Shown: positions 1 through 9,099, numbered from the stretch's first letter. The stretch: DNA of 64,000 nt from Intrasporangium flavum (GCF_001956915.1 NZ_MLJO01000022.1:62001-126000), one strand, 5' to 3'. Numbers and translations are program-made. Notes: a model not told the origin generated them from the letters alone.

Positions 1-828
1 GCCTGCGTGGCGCTCGGGCTCGTCCCCGCCGCGCACGACACCCGGCCGCCCCTGCCCTCGCCCGTGCTGCCGGCCGCGCCCGTGGCGCTCGTCCGCGCGC
101 AGGCCCTCGTCGCGGAGGCCCAGGGACTCGTCGCGCCGCCCGATGCCGAGCCGACGACCGCGGGCCTCGACCGGGCCGAGTCGCTGCTCGCCCAGGCCGC
201 CGACGTGCTCGACGGGGTGCGCGACCCCGTGGGCGGCACGCTGGGGGTCGACGCCGTGCGCGCCCGACTGGCCGGGGTGGCCGGCGCCCTGGCGGCGGCA
301 CGCCACCGGCTCGACTCCCCCGTCGGCGTCGTCGAGACCACCGGAGGTGCCGGCGCCGTCGCCCCGACCACCCCGGGCGCGGCCGACCGGGGCTCGACGC
401 GCCACGGCGGCGCGAGCGGCACCGCCTCGTCCGGCACGAGGCCGGCCGGTTCGGGTTCACGACAGGACGGGCGTGAGGACTCGCGAGACGACGACGGCCG
501 TGAGGACTCCGGGACGGCGGCGGTCCACACGACCACGAGCGGGAGCACGAGTGGCCACGACGCGTCGGAGTCGTCCGGCTCCGGACACCCGTCCGGCAGC
601 GACCACTCCGGCGAAGGCGGTGGGGACGACGACGAGTCCGACGACTCCGGGTCGGGCACCGGCTCCGACGACGGCTCCGGCGACGGCTCTGGGGACGACT
701 CCCACGACGGCTCCGCGGACCGGTCCGACGACGGGTCGGGCACCCGGTCCGACGACGGTTCGCACAGCGGATCCGACTCCGGCGCAACCGGACCCGGTTC
801 GGACGAAGAGGGTCGCGGCTCCGACTGA
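1..828 (+). CDS. Ser/Gly/Asp-rich protein, 5' end cut by the window
   Basis: The reading frame is open from the first base, so the true start lies upstream; about 275 residues are visible. Residues 1-120 are Ala/Pro-rich with leucine-alanine stretches that could be helical. From about residue 125 to the end it is a low-complexity tail of Ser, Gly, Asp and His with SDDGSG-like repeats. I recognise no domain. Such acidic Ser/Gly tails are common as linkers in actinobacterial envelope-associated proteins, but no anchor is visible here. The gene converges on the histidine kinase gene that ends at 882. Function unknown. Confidence 0.6.
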   Translation, partial: ACVALGLVPAAHDTRPPLPSPVLPAAPVALVRAQALVAEAQGLVAPPDAEPTTAGLDRAESLLAQAADVLDGVRDPVGGTLGVDAVRARLAGVAGALAAARHRLDSPVGVVETTGGAGAVAPTTPGAADRGSTRHGGASGTASSGTRPAGSGSRQDGREDSRDDDGREDSGTAAVHTTTSGSTSGHDASESSGSGHPSGSDHSGEGGGDDDESDDSGSGTGSDDGSGDGSGDDSHDGSADRSDDGSGTRSDDGSHSGSDSGATGPGSDEEGRGSD

Positions 829-881
829 CACCGACCGACGTGCTCGGTGCGATCTCGGTGGCATGAGCCGTCGACGGTCGG

Positions 882-2041
882 TCAGGGCGTCGAGGCAGCG
901 GCGCCCTCGTCGTGCGCACGGGTCGCCCGCGGGGTGGGCTGCGGCGGCCTGCCGTCGAGGGGCAGGCGCACCTCGAAGCGGCAACCCACCGGCGGGCGGG
1001 GCCCCTCGACGGACTCGGGCCCGCCGTGGGTCGTCGCGTCGCCGCGGGCGCCGTCGGCACCGACGTTGGCCACGGTCACGGTGCCGCCATAGGCCCCGAC
1101 CACGGCCGACACGATCGCCAGCCCCAGCCCCGCTCCGGCCGTGCCGGTGGGCGTGCGGGCCGGCGACCCGCGGAAGCCCGCCTCGAACACGCGCGGGAGC
1201 ACGTCGTCGGCGATGCCGCCACACGCGTCCGACACGGCGAGCACCGCGTCCGGGCCGTCGACGGCGAGGTCGACCCGCACCGTGCTGCCCGGGGCGGTGT
1301 GCCGCACGGCGTTGGCGACGAGGTTGTCGACGACCCGGGTGACGTCGCGGGCGTCGAGGTCGGCGGTCGGCGTGCCCGACGTGGTGCCGACCACCGACAC
1401 CCCGACCCGCGCCGCCACCGGGCGGGCCGCGGCGACGACGTCGGAGACGACGTCCGACAGGTCGACGAGCGCCCGGTCGCGCGCGACGTCGCCGGCGGTG
1501 ATCCGCGACAGGTCGAGCAGGTCGCCGACCATGGCGTCGAGCCGGGCGATCTCACGGCGCAGCTGGGCGAAGGCCTGCTCCGGGTCGGGGGCCACGCCGT
1601 CCTCGAGGGCGTCGGCCAGCGCCCGGATCGCGGCGAGCGGGCTGCGCAGGTCGTGCGAGACCCACGCGACGAGCTCGCGCCGGCGCTCCTCCATCGCCTG
1701 GTCGCGCAGCCGGGCCTCCTCGGCGCGCGACATGGCGCGGCCGAGGTGCTGGACGTGCCGGGCGACGGCCCAGCCGGCCGCGACCGCGACGGGGACCGTC
1801 GCGAGCAGGCTGATGAGGACGAGCGCCGAGTCGTGCTCGGACAGCAGCATCGCCCGCGAGCCGGCGTAGATGCCGGCGCCGACGGCGAGGACGACGACGA
1901 GCGGGGTGGCGAGGGCCGCCGCGACGGCCGCTCGCAGGGTCGGGCGTCGGGTGGCGAAGCGGACGACGAGGACCCCCGCGACCCCCACGACGGTCGCGAC
2001 CCCGGCGGAGACGAGGACAGCCTGCGCACCCGCCGCGTCCA

Positions 2042-2042
<1 letters not shown>
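882..2042 (-). CDS. Two-component sensor histidine kinase (HisKA type)
   Basis: Membrane sensor kinase of 386 aa that should autophosphorylate and pass phosphate to the regulator encoded just upstream. Three hydrophobic segments (about residues 8-28, 38-60 and 73-95) lead into a short HAMP-like linker. The dimerisation domain has the phospho-accepting His in VSHDLRSPLAAI (about residue 130). The C-terminal ATPase has NLVANAVRHT as N-box and GAGLGLAIV as G2 box. The ATG at 2042 overlaps the regulator's TGA by one base (TGATG), which fixes the start and implies translational coupling. There is almost no extracytoplasmic loop, so the signal is probably sensed in or at the membrane; its identity cannot be read from the sequence. 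Confidence 0.9.
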
Positions 2043-2839
<797 letters not shown>

Positions 2840-2845
2840 GGGCTC

Positions 2846-2851
2846 AGGATA
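2846..2851 (-). promoter_or_regulatory. Leaderless -10 box of the OmpR-type regulator gene
   Basis: TATCCT on the minus strand, separated from the GTG at 2839 by 6 nt (GAGCCC). The spacing places the transcription start at or next to the start codon. No Shine-Dalgarno sequence is present. Confidence 0.55.
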
Positions 2852-2900
2852 GGTCGCCGGCGGCCCGGCGCACTGCTGGCGCGACCCCTCGGCGCGGGCA

Positions 2901-2938
2901 CGTCAGCACCTCGTAAGAACGCCGTAACGACGACGTCA
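2901..2938. promoter_or_regulatory. Four-copy CGTMA direct-repeat array with 11-bp phasing
   Basis: CGTCA at 2901, CGTAA at 2912, CGTAA at 2923 and CGTCA at 2934 are each exactly 11 bp apart. OmpR/PhoB/PhoP-family regulators bind tandem direct repeats with 11-bp pitch. The array lies between the OmpR-type regulator gene and the secreted protein gene, so it is a strong candidate operator for both. Binding is inferred. Confidence 0.65.
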
Positions 2939-3009
2939 TGGAGTCGCCGGCGCCCTCGGACTTGAATCGTGGGGAACCCGGTCACCCGACCGGCTCACGA
3001 GGAGAAACC

Positions 3010-3480
3010 ATGAAGCACAAGCGAATCCGTCACCTCGCAGCTGTGGCGTCGGCCGTCCTGGCAGGCGGCGCGGCATTGGCCACGGTCGCAGCGGGGCCCG
3101 CGTCGGCCGGCGTCTCGGGGCCGGCCTTCTACGTCGACCACGTGCTGTACCGCACCGTGGCGACGCCCACCGACCTGACCGGCACCGGGGCCCCAGAGAG
3201 CAGCTTCGACACCATCTACAGCTTCGGCGCCCTCCAGCGCAGCGTGGCCACCTCGGCGCCCGGCTACCGCGACTTCAACGGCGGTCGCTGGGCCGTGCAC
3301 GCCGTCACCGCGCCCCACGGGTACGCCGCGGCGCTCGCGTCGGGCGACCTCGACGGCAACGGGGTCATCGACGCGACGAACGAGGTCGCCGCAGCGCTGA
3401 CCGCGGGCGACCTCGTCGACAACGGCGTCGTCAAGCGGTTCGTGTGCACCGTCAACCGGGTTCCGGCCTCCCAGGCCTGA
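3010..3480 (+). CDS. Small secreted protein of unknown function
   Basis: A 156-aa protein with a clear Sec signal peptide: MKHKRIRH basic start, a hydrophobic core, and a likely AxA cleavage after GPASA (about residue 33). The mature part of about 123 aa contains YVDHVLYRTV, a Thr/Gly-rich stretch, DFNGGRW and one Cys near the C-terminus. It has an EF-hand-like acidic stretch (DLDGNGVIDATNE) that could bind calcium, though this is not proven. I chose the ATG because AGGAGA sits 7 nt upstream. The phased repeat array at 2901-2938 precedes it, so the adjacent OmpR-type system may control it. Similar small secreted proteins occur in actinobacteria without assigned function. Confidence 0.8.
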   Translation: MKHKRIRHLAAVASAVLAGGAALATVAAGPASAGVSGPAFYVDHVLYRTVATPTDLTGTGAPESSFDTIYSFGALQRSVATSAPGYRDFNGGRWAVHAVTAPHGYAAALASGDLDGNGVIDATNEVAAALTAGDLVDNGVVKRFVCTVNRVPASQA

Positions 3481-3512
3481 GCGCCGCCAACCACGTCCCC
3501 GGGGGATGGATG

Positions 3513-3547
3513 AGGGCCCGCTCGACGTCGACCGTCGAGCGGGCCCT
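3513..3547. terminator. Bidirectional stem-loop terminator
   Basis: Perfect 15-bp inverted repeat (3513-3527 with 3533-3547) and a 5-nt loop between the convergent secreted-protein gene and dadA. It has no long T-tract, as is usual in this genome. Confidence 0.75.
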
Positions 3548-3570
3548 GCTCCCTCCCAGGCGAACCCGCG

Positions 3571-4851
3571 TCAGCGCAGCGGGTTGAACGGGCGCAGCTC
3601 GTCGGGGGTCGAGCCGGTGACGATCTGCTCCGCGAGCAGGCGACCGGTGACCGGGCCGAGCGTGATGCCCCACATGCCGTGGCCGCCGGCCACGAAGACC
3701 TTCGAGCTGCGCGTCGCGCCGATGAGCGGCAGGCCGTCGATGGTGCAGGGGCGCGAGCCGACCCACTCGTCCTGGCGGTGGTCGAGGTCGGCGCCCTTGA
3801 GCAGCGGGCGGGCCGACTCGACGATGGCACCGATGCGGCGCTGGTCGAGGGCGGCCTCGGGCTTGCGGAACTCCATCATGCCGGCGACACGGAGGCGGTC
3901 ACCGACGGGCGTGCACGCAACGCGCGCGGCCGGGAAGTACACCGGCCCGTTGGGCAGGTCCTCGACCTCGACGCTGAAGGAGTAGCCGCGACCGGCCTGC
4001 ACGACGCGCTTGACGCCGAACTCCTTGGCCAGCTTGCCGAGCCACGCACCGGTGGCGACGACGACGGCGTCGTACTGCTCGGCCTGGCCGAAGTCGTTGG
4101 TGACGACGACGCCGGTGGCGGTGTCGGTGATGGACGTGACGGCGCTGCCGGTCACGATCTTGCCGCCGCGGGCGGTCACCGAGTCGGCGAGCGCGGCCAC
4201 GAACGCGCCGGGGTTGATGAAGCGCTGGCCGTGCAGCACGATCGCGGCGCCGATGTTCTCCGAGAGCGCGGGCTCGACGGCGCGCGCCTCGTCGCCGGAG
4301 AGGACGTCGAAGGTGATGTCGCCGCCCGACGCGTGGATGTGCTCGATCTCCTCGAGGAGGGTCTGGCGCTCCTCGGCGGTGCGGTAGGCCGCGGTGAACG
4401 ACTTGGCCTCGTACGTCTCGGCGTCGACGCCGCCGTCCTTGAGCAGGTCGAAGCTGGCGAGCGACAGGTCGTTGACCGGGACGAGGGCGCCCATGGCCTT
4501 CTTCCACGCCGTCATCGTGCTGTGGCGGGTGAAGCCGGTGACGAAGCGCAGGAAGTCGGGGTTGGCGCTCGGCGGCACGTAGACCGGCGAGGTCGGCGAT
4601 AGCACGGCACGCAGGCCGTACTTGAGGACGGCGGGCTCGGGCAGCGGCGTCGCGATGCCCGGCGTCAGCCACCCGGCGTTGCCCCAGGACGCGCCAGCGG
4701 CGACACCCTCGCGGTCGATGACGGTGACCTCGACGCCGCGCTCCTGGAGGAACCAGGCGGTGGCGAGCCCGACCATGCCGGCGCCGACGACGGCGACGCG
4801 CTCGGGGGCGGGGTGCGCCGAGGGGACGGACGGGGTTGTGGCTGCGGCCAT
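3571..4851 (-). CDS. dadA: D-amino acid dehydrogenase (FAD-dependent, DadA family)
   Basis: Flavoenzyme of 426 aa expected to oxidise D-amino acids to 2-oxo acids and ammonia, passing electrons to the membrane chain. The N-terminal Rossmann motif VAVVGAGMVGLATAWFL (about 19-35) binds FAD. The middle carries the DadA-type segment SWGNAGWLTPG, and the C-terminus has VAGGHGMWGITLGPVTG, which closes the FAD site. Length matches the family. The ATG at 4851 has AGGAG 9 nt upstream. It is divergent from a PucR-type regulator, a common arrangement for amino-acid catabolism under local control. Other DAO-fold enzymes are possible, but the C-terminal motif fits DadA best. Confidence 0.88.
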   Translation of the reverse strand: MAAATTPSVPSAHPAPERVAVVGAGMVGLATAWFLQERGVEVTVIDREGVAAGASWGNAGWLTPGIATPLPEPAVLKYGLRAVLSPTSPVYVPPSANPDFLRFVTGFTRHSTMTAWKKAMGALVPVNDLSLASFDLLKDGGVDAETYEAKSFTAAYRTAEERQTLLEEIEHIHASGGDITFDVLSGDEARAVEPALSENIGAAIVLHGQRFINPGAFVAALADSVTARGGKIVTGSAVTSITDTATGVVVTNDFGQAEQYDAVVVATGAWLGKLAKEFGVKRVVQAGRGYSFSVEVEDLPNGPVYFPAARVACTPVGDRLRVAGMMEFRKPEAALDQRRIGAIVESARPLLKGADLDHRQDEWVGSRPCTIDGLPLIGATRSSKVFVAGGHGMWGITLGPVTGRLLAEQIVTGSTPDELRPFNPLR

Positions 4852-5026
4852 GGGCTCGACTCCTGGTGGTCGGGGCTGGTGCGCGGGCTCGATCGCTCGA
4901 CGTGGGGCCGTGCGCGCGTGCGGTGCAGTGGTGCTGGGTGGGCGCCGGTGGGGTGGCGCCCACGACCATGGTCGGGCCGCCCGGGCCAGTGCCCGTGGTG
5001 CTCCTCCGCCAGACTTCCGGCCGATC

Positions 5027-5045
5027 GTTGTGCGCCGGGCACAAC
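5027..5045. promoter_or_regulatory. Inverted repeat, candidate PucR operator
   Basis: GTTGTGC and GCACAAC (7-bp arms, 5-nt spacer) lie 19 nt before the PucR start, in the 213-bp region divergent from dadA. Position and symmetry suit an autoregulatory operator that also controls dadA. Binding is inferred. Confidence 0.5.
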
Positions 5046-5064
5046 CGCCGTGCCACCATGGGGC

Positions 5065-6714
5065 ATGGCCACGACCCGCGGCACCTCGCGCCGCGCCGCC
5101 ACCCGCACCTCCTCCACGAGCTCGGTCGGGCTGCCCGTCTCGCAGCTCGTCGGCACCATCGGCGGCGGCCTGCTCACGGTCGTCGTCGACGCCGGCGCCG
5201 GCACCGTCGACGACGTGACCCTCGCCGAGCCCGGCTCCGGCGTCTTCGGCCAGGCCGGCGACCTGCTGCTCGGCGTCGGCGTCGACCGTCCCGCCGACGC
5301 CGCGGCCCTGCTCGAGGGTGCCGCGGGCGTCGACGTCGGGGCCGTGGTGCTGCGCCGTGGCGCGGCCCGCAACCCGCAGGTGCGCGCGGCCGCCCGCCGG
5401 CACGGCGTCGCGCTCGTCGAGCTGGCCGACCACGCGTCGTGGGCCCACGTCGTGTGGCTGCTGCGCGGCGTGCTCGACCGGGCGGCGAGCGGACCCGCGG
5501 TGCGCGCCGAGGGACCGGTGCTCGACGAGCTGTTCGCCCTGGCTGACGCCTGCGCCGCGCTCGTCGGCGGCCCGATCACCATCGAGGACACCCAGTCCCG
5601 CGTCCTCGCCTACTCCTCCGCCCAGGCGGTCGCCGACCCGGCCCGCGTCTCGACGATCGTGGGCCGCCGCGTGCCCGACGAGGTGATCGCCTCGCTCCGC
5701 GGCCGCGGCGTCTTCCGGCGTCTGGCGAGATCCGACGAGCCGTTCTTCGTGCCGGCGGGCCGCGACCTCGGGGCGCGGCTCGTCGTGCCGGTCCGTGCCG
5801 GCACCGAGTGGCTCGGCTCGATCTGGGCGGTCGTCGACGACGAGCCGCCCGAGGCCGTGCGACGCTCCCTGGCCCAGACCGCGTCGGTCGTGGCGCTGCA
5901 CCTGCTCCGGCTCCGCTCGCAGGCCGACCTCGCGCGTCGCGTCGCGGCCGACCGGGTGCGCGCCGTGCTCAGCGGCGACAGCCCCGAGGCCGAGGGCTGG
6001 CTGCCCCCGCCGCCGTGGCGGGTGGCCGTGCTGGCCGGCGCCCACGAGGCCCCGGCCGACACCGGTACCGGGCCGGAGGCGTCCGGAGGCAGGGCGAGCA
6101 GCACGGCCGAGCGAGAGCTCGACGTCTGGGAGTCCGCGGCCCGGCGCCGGTCGTGGCGCCAGCCGCTCCTCGCGATCTTCGACGGTGTCGCGCTCGCCCT
6201 CGTCCGCGACGTGCCGGGCGACACGACGCCCGGCACGTGGGAGTGGCTGCTCGGCGTCGTCACCGAGGTCGCGGGCGTCACGCCCACCGCGACCGCGAGT
6301 GCCGGCGGACGCGTGTCGCGGGTCGCGCAGCTGGACCGCTCACGGCGCGAAGCCACCGAGGTGCAGCGGCTGCGCGAGGCGGGCCGCGTCACCGGCACGA
6401 CGGTCACCGTCGAGGACGCCTGGGCCGCGGTGACCAACGCCCGGGCGCTGAGCGGGATCTGGACCGAGGAGCTGCTCGGCCCGGTCGAGTCGCTGCGCCT
6501 GCACGACGAGGAGCACGGCACCGCCTACCTGTCCACCGTCGCGGCGTGGCTCGACCACCCCGGTGACCCACGCGCCGCGGCCCGGGCCGTGCACGTGCAC
6601 CCGAACACGCTGCGCTACCGGATGCAGCGCCTCTCCGACGTCGTCGACCTCGACCTGCACGACCCCGAGACGCGCCTCGCCCTGCGCCTGCAGCTGCGTG
6701 CCCTCGGCCACTGA
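5065..6714 (+). CDS. PucR-family transcriptional regulator
   Basis: Regulator of 549 aa. The N-terminal half (about 20-140) resembles the PucR sensory region. The middle (about 150-330) resembles a GAF-like ligand domain. The C-terminus ends in the PucR helix-turn-helix: LSTVAAWLDHPGDPRAAARA followed by VHPNTLRYRMQRL. The ATG at 5065 was chosen because it begins a Ser/Thr/Arg-rich linker just before the conserved region; an out-of-frame ATG lies at 5058. The gene is divergent from dadA. PucR-type proteins often control neighbouring amino-acid or purine catabolic genes, so control of dadA by a D-amino acid is the likely role. Confidence 0.87.
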   Translation: MATTRGTSRRAATRTSSTSSVGLPVSQLVGTIGGGLLTVVVDAGAGTVDDVTLAEPGSGVFGQAGDLLLGVGVDRPADAAALLEGAAGVDVGAVVLRRGAARNPQVRAAARRHGVALVELADHASWAHVVWLLRGVLDRAASGPAVRAEGPVLDELFALADACAALVGGPITIEDTQSRVLAYSSAQAVADPARVSTIVGRRVPDEVIASLRGRGVFRRLARSDEPFFVPAGRDLGARLVVPVRAGTEWLGSIWAVVDDEPPEAVRRSLAQTASVVALHLLRLRSQADLARRVAADRVRAVLSGDSPEAEGWLPPPPWRVAVLAGAHEAPADTGTGPEASGGRASSTAERELDVWESAARRRSWRQPLLAIFDGVALALVRDVPGDTTPGTWEWLLGVVTEVAGVTPTATASAGGRVSRVAQLDRSRREATEVQRLREAGRVTGTTVTVEDAWAAVTNARALSGIWTEELLGPVESLRLHDEEHGTAYLSTVAAWLDHPGDPRAAARAVHVHPNTLRYRMQRLSDVVDLDLHDPETRLALRLQLRALGH

Positions 6715-6776
6715 CGCGTCGGCGTCGGCACGTCCCCTCCCACGCCCGGTGCGGCGCGGGTGGCCGGGCGCCGCGT

Positions 6777-6782
6777 TAGCGT
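6777..6782 (+). promoter_or_regulatory. Leaderless -10 box of the nucleotidyltransferase gene
   Basis: TAGCGT followed by a 6-nt spacer and the GTG at 6789. No ribosome binding site is visible, so the transcript probably begins at the GTG. Confidence 0.55.
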
Positions 6783-6788
6783 GGCGCC

Positions 6789-7484
6789 GTGCCGACGAGC
6801 CAGCCCCACGACGCCGACGCTCCCGACGCCGACGACGCCCCTGACGCCACGGCCCCCGCTGCCGACGAGGCCCGGATGAGCGAGGAGGAGTTCCAGCGCG
6901 TCTACGGCCCCCTCGACCCGCTGACGCCGGAGGAGGCCCGTGACCTCCTCGCCGGGATGGACGCCCCGTGGTGGGTGGCCGGCGGCTGGGCGATCGAGGC
7001 CTGGACGGGCGTCCACCGCCACCACGAGGACATCGACCTGTCGGTCTTCCGCCGCGACCTGCCCGTCCTGCGCGAGCACCTCGGCGCCCGCTTCCACCTC
7101 TGGTCCGCGAGCGACGCCGGCCTGCTGCACCTGGCCGCGGGGCGCGCGATGCCGGAGGACTCGGGGCAGGTGTGGTTCCGCGAGCACGCCCTCGCACCCT
7201 GGCGCGGCGAGGTGCTCCTCAACGCCGACCTCGACGGTCGCTGGCAGTCCAAGCGGGACGCCTCCCTCGTCGTCCCGCTCGAGGAGGTCACGTGGGTCCG
7301 CGACGGGATCCGCTACCTGCGCCCCGAGCACGTCCTCGTCCACAAGGTGGCCTCGGGCCGGCCCAAGGACGACGCCGACCTCGAGGCCGCCCTCCCGCTG
7401 CTCGACGACGCCGCCCGCGATCTGCTCGCCCGGTTCGTCGCCGAGCACGCACCCGACCACCCGTGGCGCGCGCGGCTGGGCTGA
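6789..7484 (+). CDS. LinA/ANT(2'')-like nucleotidyltransferase-fold protein
   Basis: A 231-aa protein. After an Asp/Ala-rich low-complexity start (1-30) it carries the nucleotidyltransferase signature: WWVAGGWAIEAWTG then HEDIDLSV, i.e. the GG pair and the metal-binding hDhDh. This is the arrangement in small aminoglycoside/lincosamide nucleotidyltransferases and their many uncharacterised relatives. Later segments (FREHALAPW, YLRPEHVLVHKV) match that group. The GTG is supported by a leaderless -10 box; an internal ATG at residue 30 is an alternative. Substrate unknown, and drug modification should not be assumed. Confidence 0.75.
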   Translation: MPTSQPHDADAPDADDAPDATAPAADEARMSEEEFQRVYGPLDPLTPEEARDLLAGMDAPWWVAGGWAIEAWTGVHRHHEDIDLSVFRRDLPVLREHLGARFHLWSASDAGLLHLAAGRAMPEDSGQVWFREHALAPWRGEVLLNADLDGRWQSKRDASLVVPLEEVTWVRDGIRYLRPEHVLVHKVASGRPKDDADLEAALPLLDDAARDLLARFVAEHAPDHPWRARLG

Positions 7485-7488
7485 CGCG

Positions 7489-7923
7489 TCAGTCGCCCAG
7501 CTCGACGGTGCCGTCGGCGCCCACGCGGAAGTTCGGGTTGTGCACGAAGTCCCACCGGAAGCCGTCGGGGTCGGCGACGCAGGCACTCGTGCCGCCCCAC
7601 TCGCGCAGCGCGGGAGAGGTGACGCTCGTGGCCCCGGCCGCGACGGCGGCGTCATGGAGCCGGGTGACGTCGGACGCGTCGGCGACGTTGTGCCCCAACG
7701 ACATCGGGGGCGCCTGGGTGCCGTGGCCGACGTCGCCGTACTCGCTCGGCATCGACGTGACGTTCCACAGCGCGAGCAGCTGACCCGGGGCGCACTGGAC
7801 GAAGGCGATCTCACCCGGAAGGTGCAGGACGAGACGGAAGCCGAGGCCCTCGACGTAGAAGTCGCGCGACGCCTCGACGTCGCGGACCCCGAGGGTGATG
7901 GCGCTGATCTGCGGAGTCGTCAT
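7489..7923 (-). CDS. VOC-superfamily (glyoxalase/dioxygenase-fold) protein
   Basis: A single-module protein of 144 aa with two beta-alpha-beta-beta-beta units. ITLGVRDVEASRDFYVEGLGF opens the first and the second ends with ACVADPDGFRWDFVHNPNF. The family covers glyoxalases, ring-cleavage dioxygenases and antibiotic-binding proteins, usually as dimers; substrate is not predictable. It converges with the nucleotidyltransferase gene, 4 bp apart. The ATG is preceded at 6 nt by TAGGGT, consistent with a leaderless transcript. Confidence 0.85.
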   Translation of the reverse strand: MTTPQISAITLGVRDVEASRDFYVEGLGFRLVLHLPGEIAFVQCAPGQLLALWNVTSMPSEYGDVGHGTQAPPMSLGHNVADASDVTRLHDAAVAAGATSVTSPALREWGGTSACVADPDGFRWDFVHNPNFRVGADGTVELGD

Positions 7924-7929
7924 CCCTCG

Positions 7930-7935
7930 ACCCTA
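7930..7935 (-). promoter_or_regulatory. Leaderless -10 box of the VOC gene
   Basis: TAGGGT on the minus strand with a 6-nt spacer (CGAGGG) to the ATG at 7923. Confidence 0.5.
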
Positions 7936-8005
7936 GGGCGCGCCACCGACGGCACGCCGAGGCCGAGCACCCGACCCGTGCCGCGAGCAGCGCGGGAACG
8001 AGTGA

Positions 8006-8032
8006 GGGAGGGGCACCGTTGGCACCCCTCCC
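8006..8032. terminator. Stem-loop downstream of bldC
   Basis: GGGAGGGG and CCCCTCCC form a perfect 8-bp stem with an 11-nt loop, 37 bp past the bldC stop codon. No T-tract follows on either strand, so termination strength is uncertain. Confidence 0.5.
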
Positions 8033-8068
8033 CCGTGTCGTCGACCGGTTCCCCCTGGTTCCGGCGCG

Positions 8069-8266
8069 TCAGTGCCCACCGCCGAGCAGCTCGCGGACCT
8101 CGGACTCGCGGTACCGGCGATGACCGCCGAGCGTGCGGATCGAGGTGAGCTTGCCGGCCTTGGCCCAACGGGTGACCGTCTTCGGGTCAACCCGGAAGAG
8201 GGCCGCGACCTAGGCAGGCGTGAGCAGCTTTTCGGTGTCGTGCCGATCCTGAGTCGTCATTGTCAT
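8069..8266 (-). pseudogene. bldC: bldC with an in-frame TAG stop (MerR-like developmental regulator)
   Basis: The minus strand encodes a complete BldC-like protein of 65 codons except that codon 19 is TAG (8210-8212). Upstream it reads DTEKLLTPA; downstream, in the same frame, it reads VAALFRVDPKTVTRWAKAGK followed by LTSIRTLGGHRRYRESEV. BldC is a one-domain MerR-type DNA-binding protein that controls development genes in Streptomyces and is conserved in non-sporulating actinobacteria. The conserved residue here is Glu (LTPAEVA), so a single GAG-to-TAG change explains the stop. No ATG, GTG or TTG follows in frame before the recognition helix. The neighbour DUF3073-purM is the usual one, so this is the native locus. 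Either a real nonsense mutation or a sequence error. Confidence 0.88.
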
Positions 8267-8848
8267 ATCCCCACCACCCTGTCGCTAGGTGCAGCGACAC
8301 GCATGTGCCCCAACCGGGGCTCAGTAAAGCAAGGGTAAAGTCTCGAGCGCCTGAATGGCAGTTAAACCCCGAAAAGTCTCAAATCGACGCGCGAAGCGGG
8401 GCGATGGTGTATACCACGCGGGGCACCCCGTCGGGCGGCTCCGGATCCCCTGTTCTCCGAGGCCAGGTCGCATCCTTCCCGTTTCGCAGGCCCGGTGGGG
8501 GCTTGGGCACCGGGCACCCGACGTGGCCTGCGTCACGTCACCCTGACGGCCCTGACGGCCCCCGGCCGGCCCTCCGCCCCTGCCGGCAGAGGGCCCGTCA
8601 CCGGCGGGTGGGGCTCATGTCATCGGCCCGTCATGCCGTCGGCGCGGGGGCGAGGCCGGATCGTTGCCGGATCGTCCGCATCGGGCAGCTGGAATGCGGG
8701 GTGGGCGCGGGCACGATTTGCCTCGCTCATGTAGCGTTAGCACCACGCAGACACCACACATCCCGGGGCCGCTACGCGGAAGACGGAGAGCCGAGAGTCT
8801 CCCCGCCGAGCGATGCCGCCCCGGCACGACGCATGAGGGGGTCACGCC
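8267..8848. other. 582-bp divergent intergenic region between bldC and the DUF3073 gene
   Basis: No protein-coding gene is supported here. The bldC-proximal part (about 8320-8400) is unusually A-rich for this genome, with a GTAAAG repeat (8328 and 8335), and probably holds the bldC promoter. A GTCGCT...AGCGAC hairpin lies at 8281-8298. A 9-bp tandem (CCTGACGGC twice) lies near 8542. The DUF3073-proximal part contains TTTGCC and TAGCGTTAG around 8716-8740, a possible promoter with a leader of about 100 nt. Confidence 0.5.
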
Positions 8849-9046
8849 ATGGGGCGCGGCCGAGCCAAAGCCAAGCAGACCAAGGTCGCACGGCAGCTCA
8901 AGTACTACACGCCGAACACGGACTTGGGCGCGCTGGAGCGCGAGCTGCACGGCTCGTCTCAGCGGGACGGTGACAACGAGTCACCGGCCCCAGCCAGCGA
9001 GAACGAGTACGACGACTACGGGAAGTGGGCGTCGGGCGAGCGTTGA
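8849..9046 (+). CDS. DUF3073 family protein
   Basis: A 65-aa protein with the strongly conserved DUF3073 start MGRGRAKAKQTKVARQLKYY and then TDLGALERELHG. The C-terminal half is acidic and Asn/Asp/Tyr-rich. The family is actinobacteria-specific and of unknown function; the basic N-terminus suggests nucleic-acid or ribosome contact, which is inference. GAGGGGG lies upstream of the ATG as ribosome binding site. It sits between bldC and purM, as in mycobacteria and streptomycetes. Confidence 0.92.
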   Translation: MGRGRAKAKQTKVARQLKYYTPNTDLGALERELHGSSQRDGDNESPAPASENEYDDYGKWASGER

Positions 9047-9073
9047 GCTCGTCCCCTCAAGCCTTCTCGACAG

Positions 9074-9099
9074 GTGCCGGGTGACTCGTCACCCGGCAC
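9074..9099. terminator. Stem-loop terminator after the DUF3073 gene
   Basis: Perfect 11-bp inverted repeat GTGCCGGGTGA / TCACCCGGCAC with a CTCG tetraloop, 28 bp past the DUF3073 stop and between convergent genes. Confidence 0.75.

Noticed and set aside
143..1342. Long open frames antisense to the Ser/Asp-rich gene and two-component genes
   Set aside because: High GC makes long empty frames common; these show arginine- and proline-rich low-complexity translations and overlap well-supported genes.
3571..6045. An 800-residue open frame extending dadA upstream
   Set aside because: The part beyond 4851 is antisense to the PucR gene; the family start and ribosome site fix dadA at 4851.
8069..8210. 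A shorter functional BldC starting after the TAG
   Set aside because: No ATG, GTG or TTG occurs in frame between the stop and the DNA-recognition region.
8267..8848. Small gene or tRNA in the largest intergenic region
   Set aside because: Neither a convincing codon pattern with a ribosome site nor a cloverleaf is visible.
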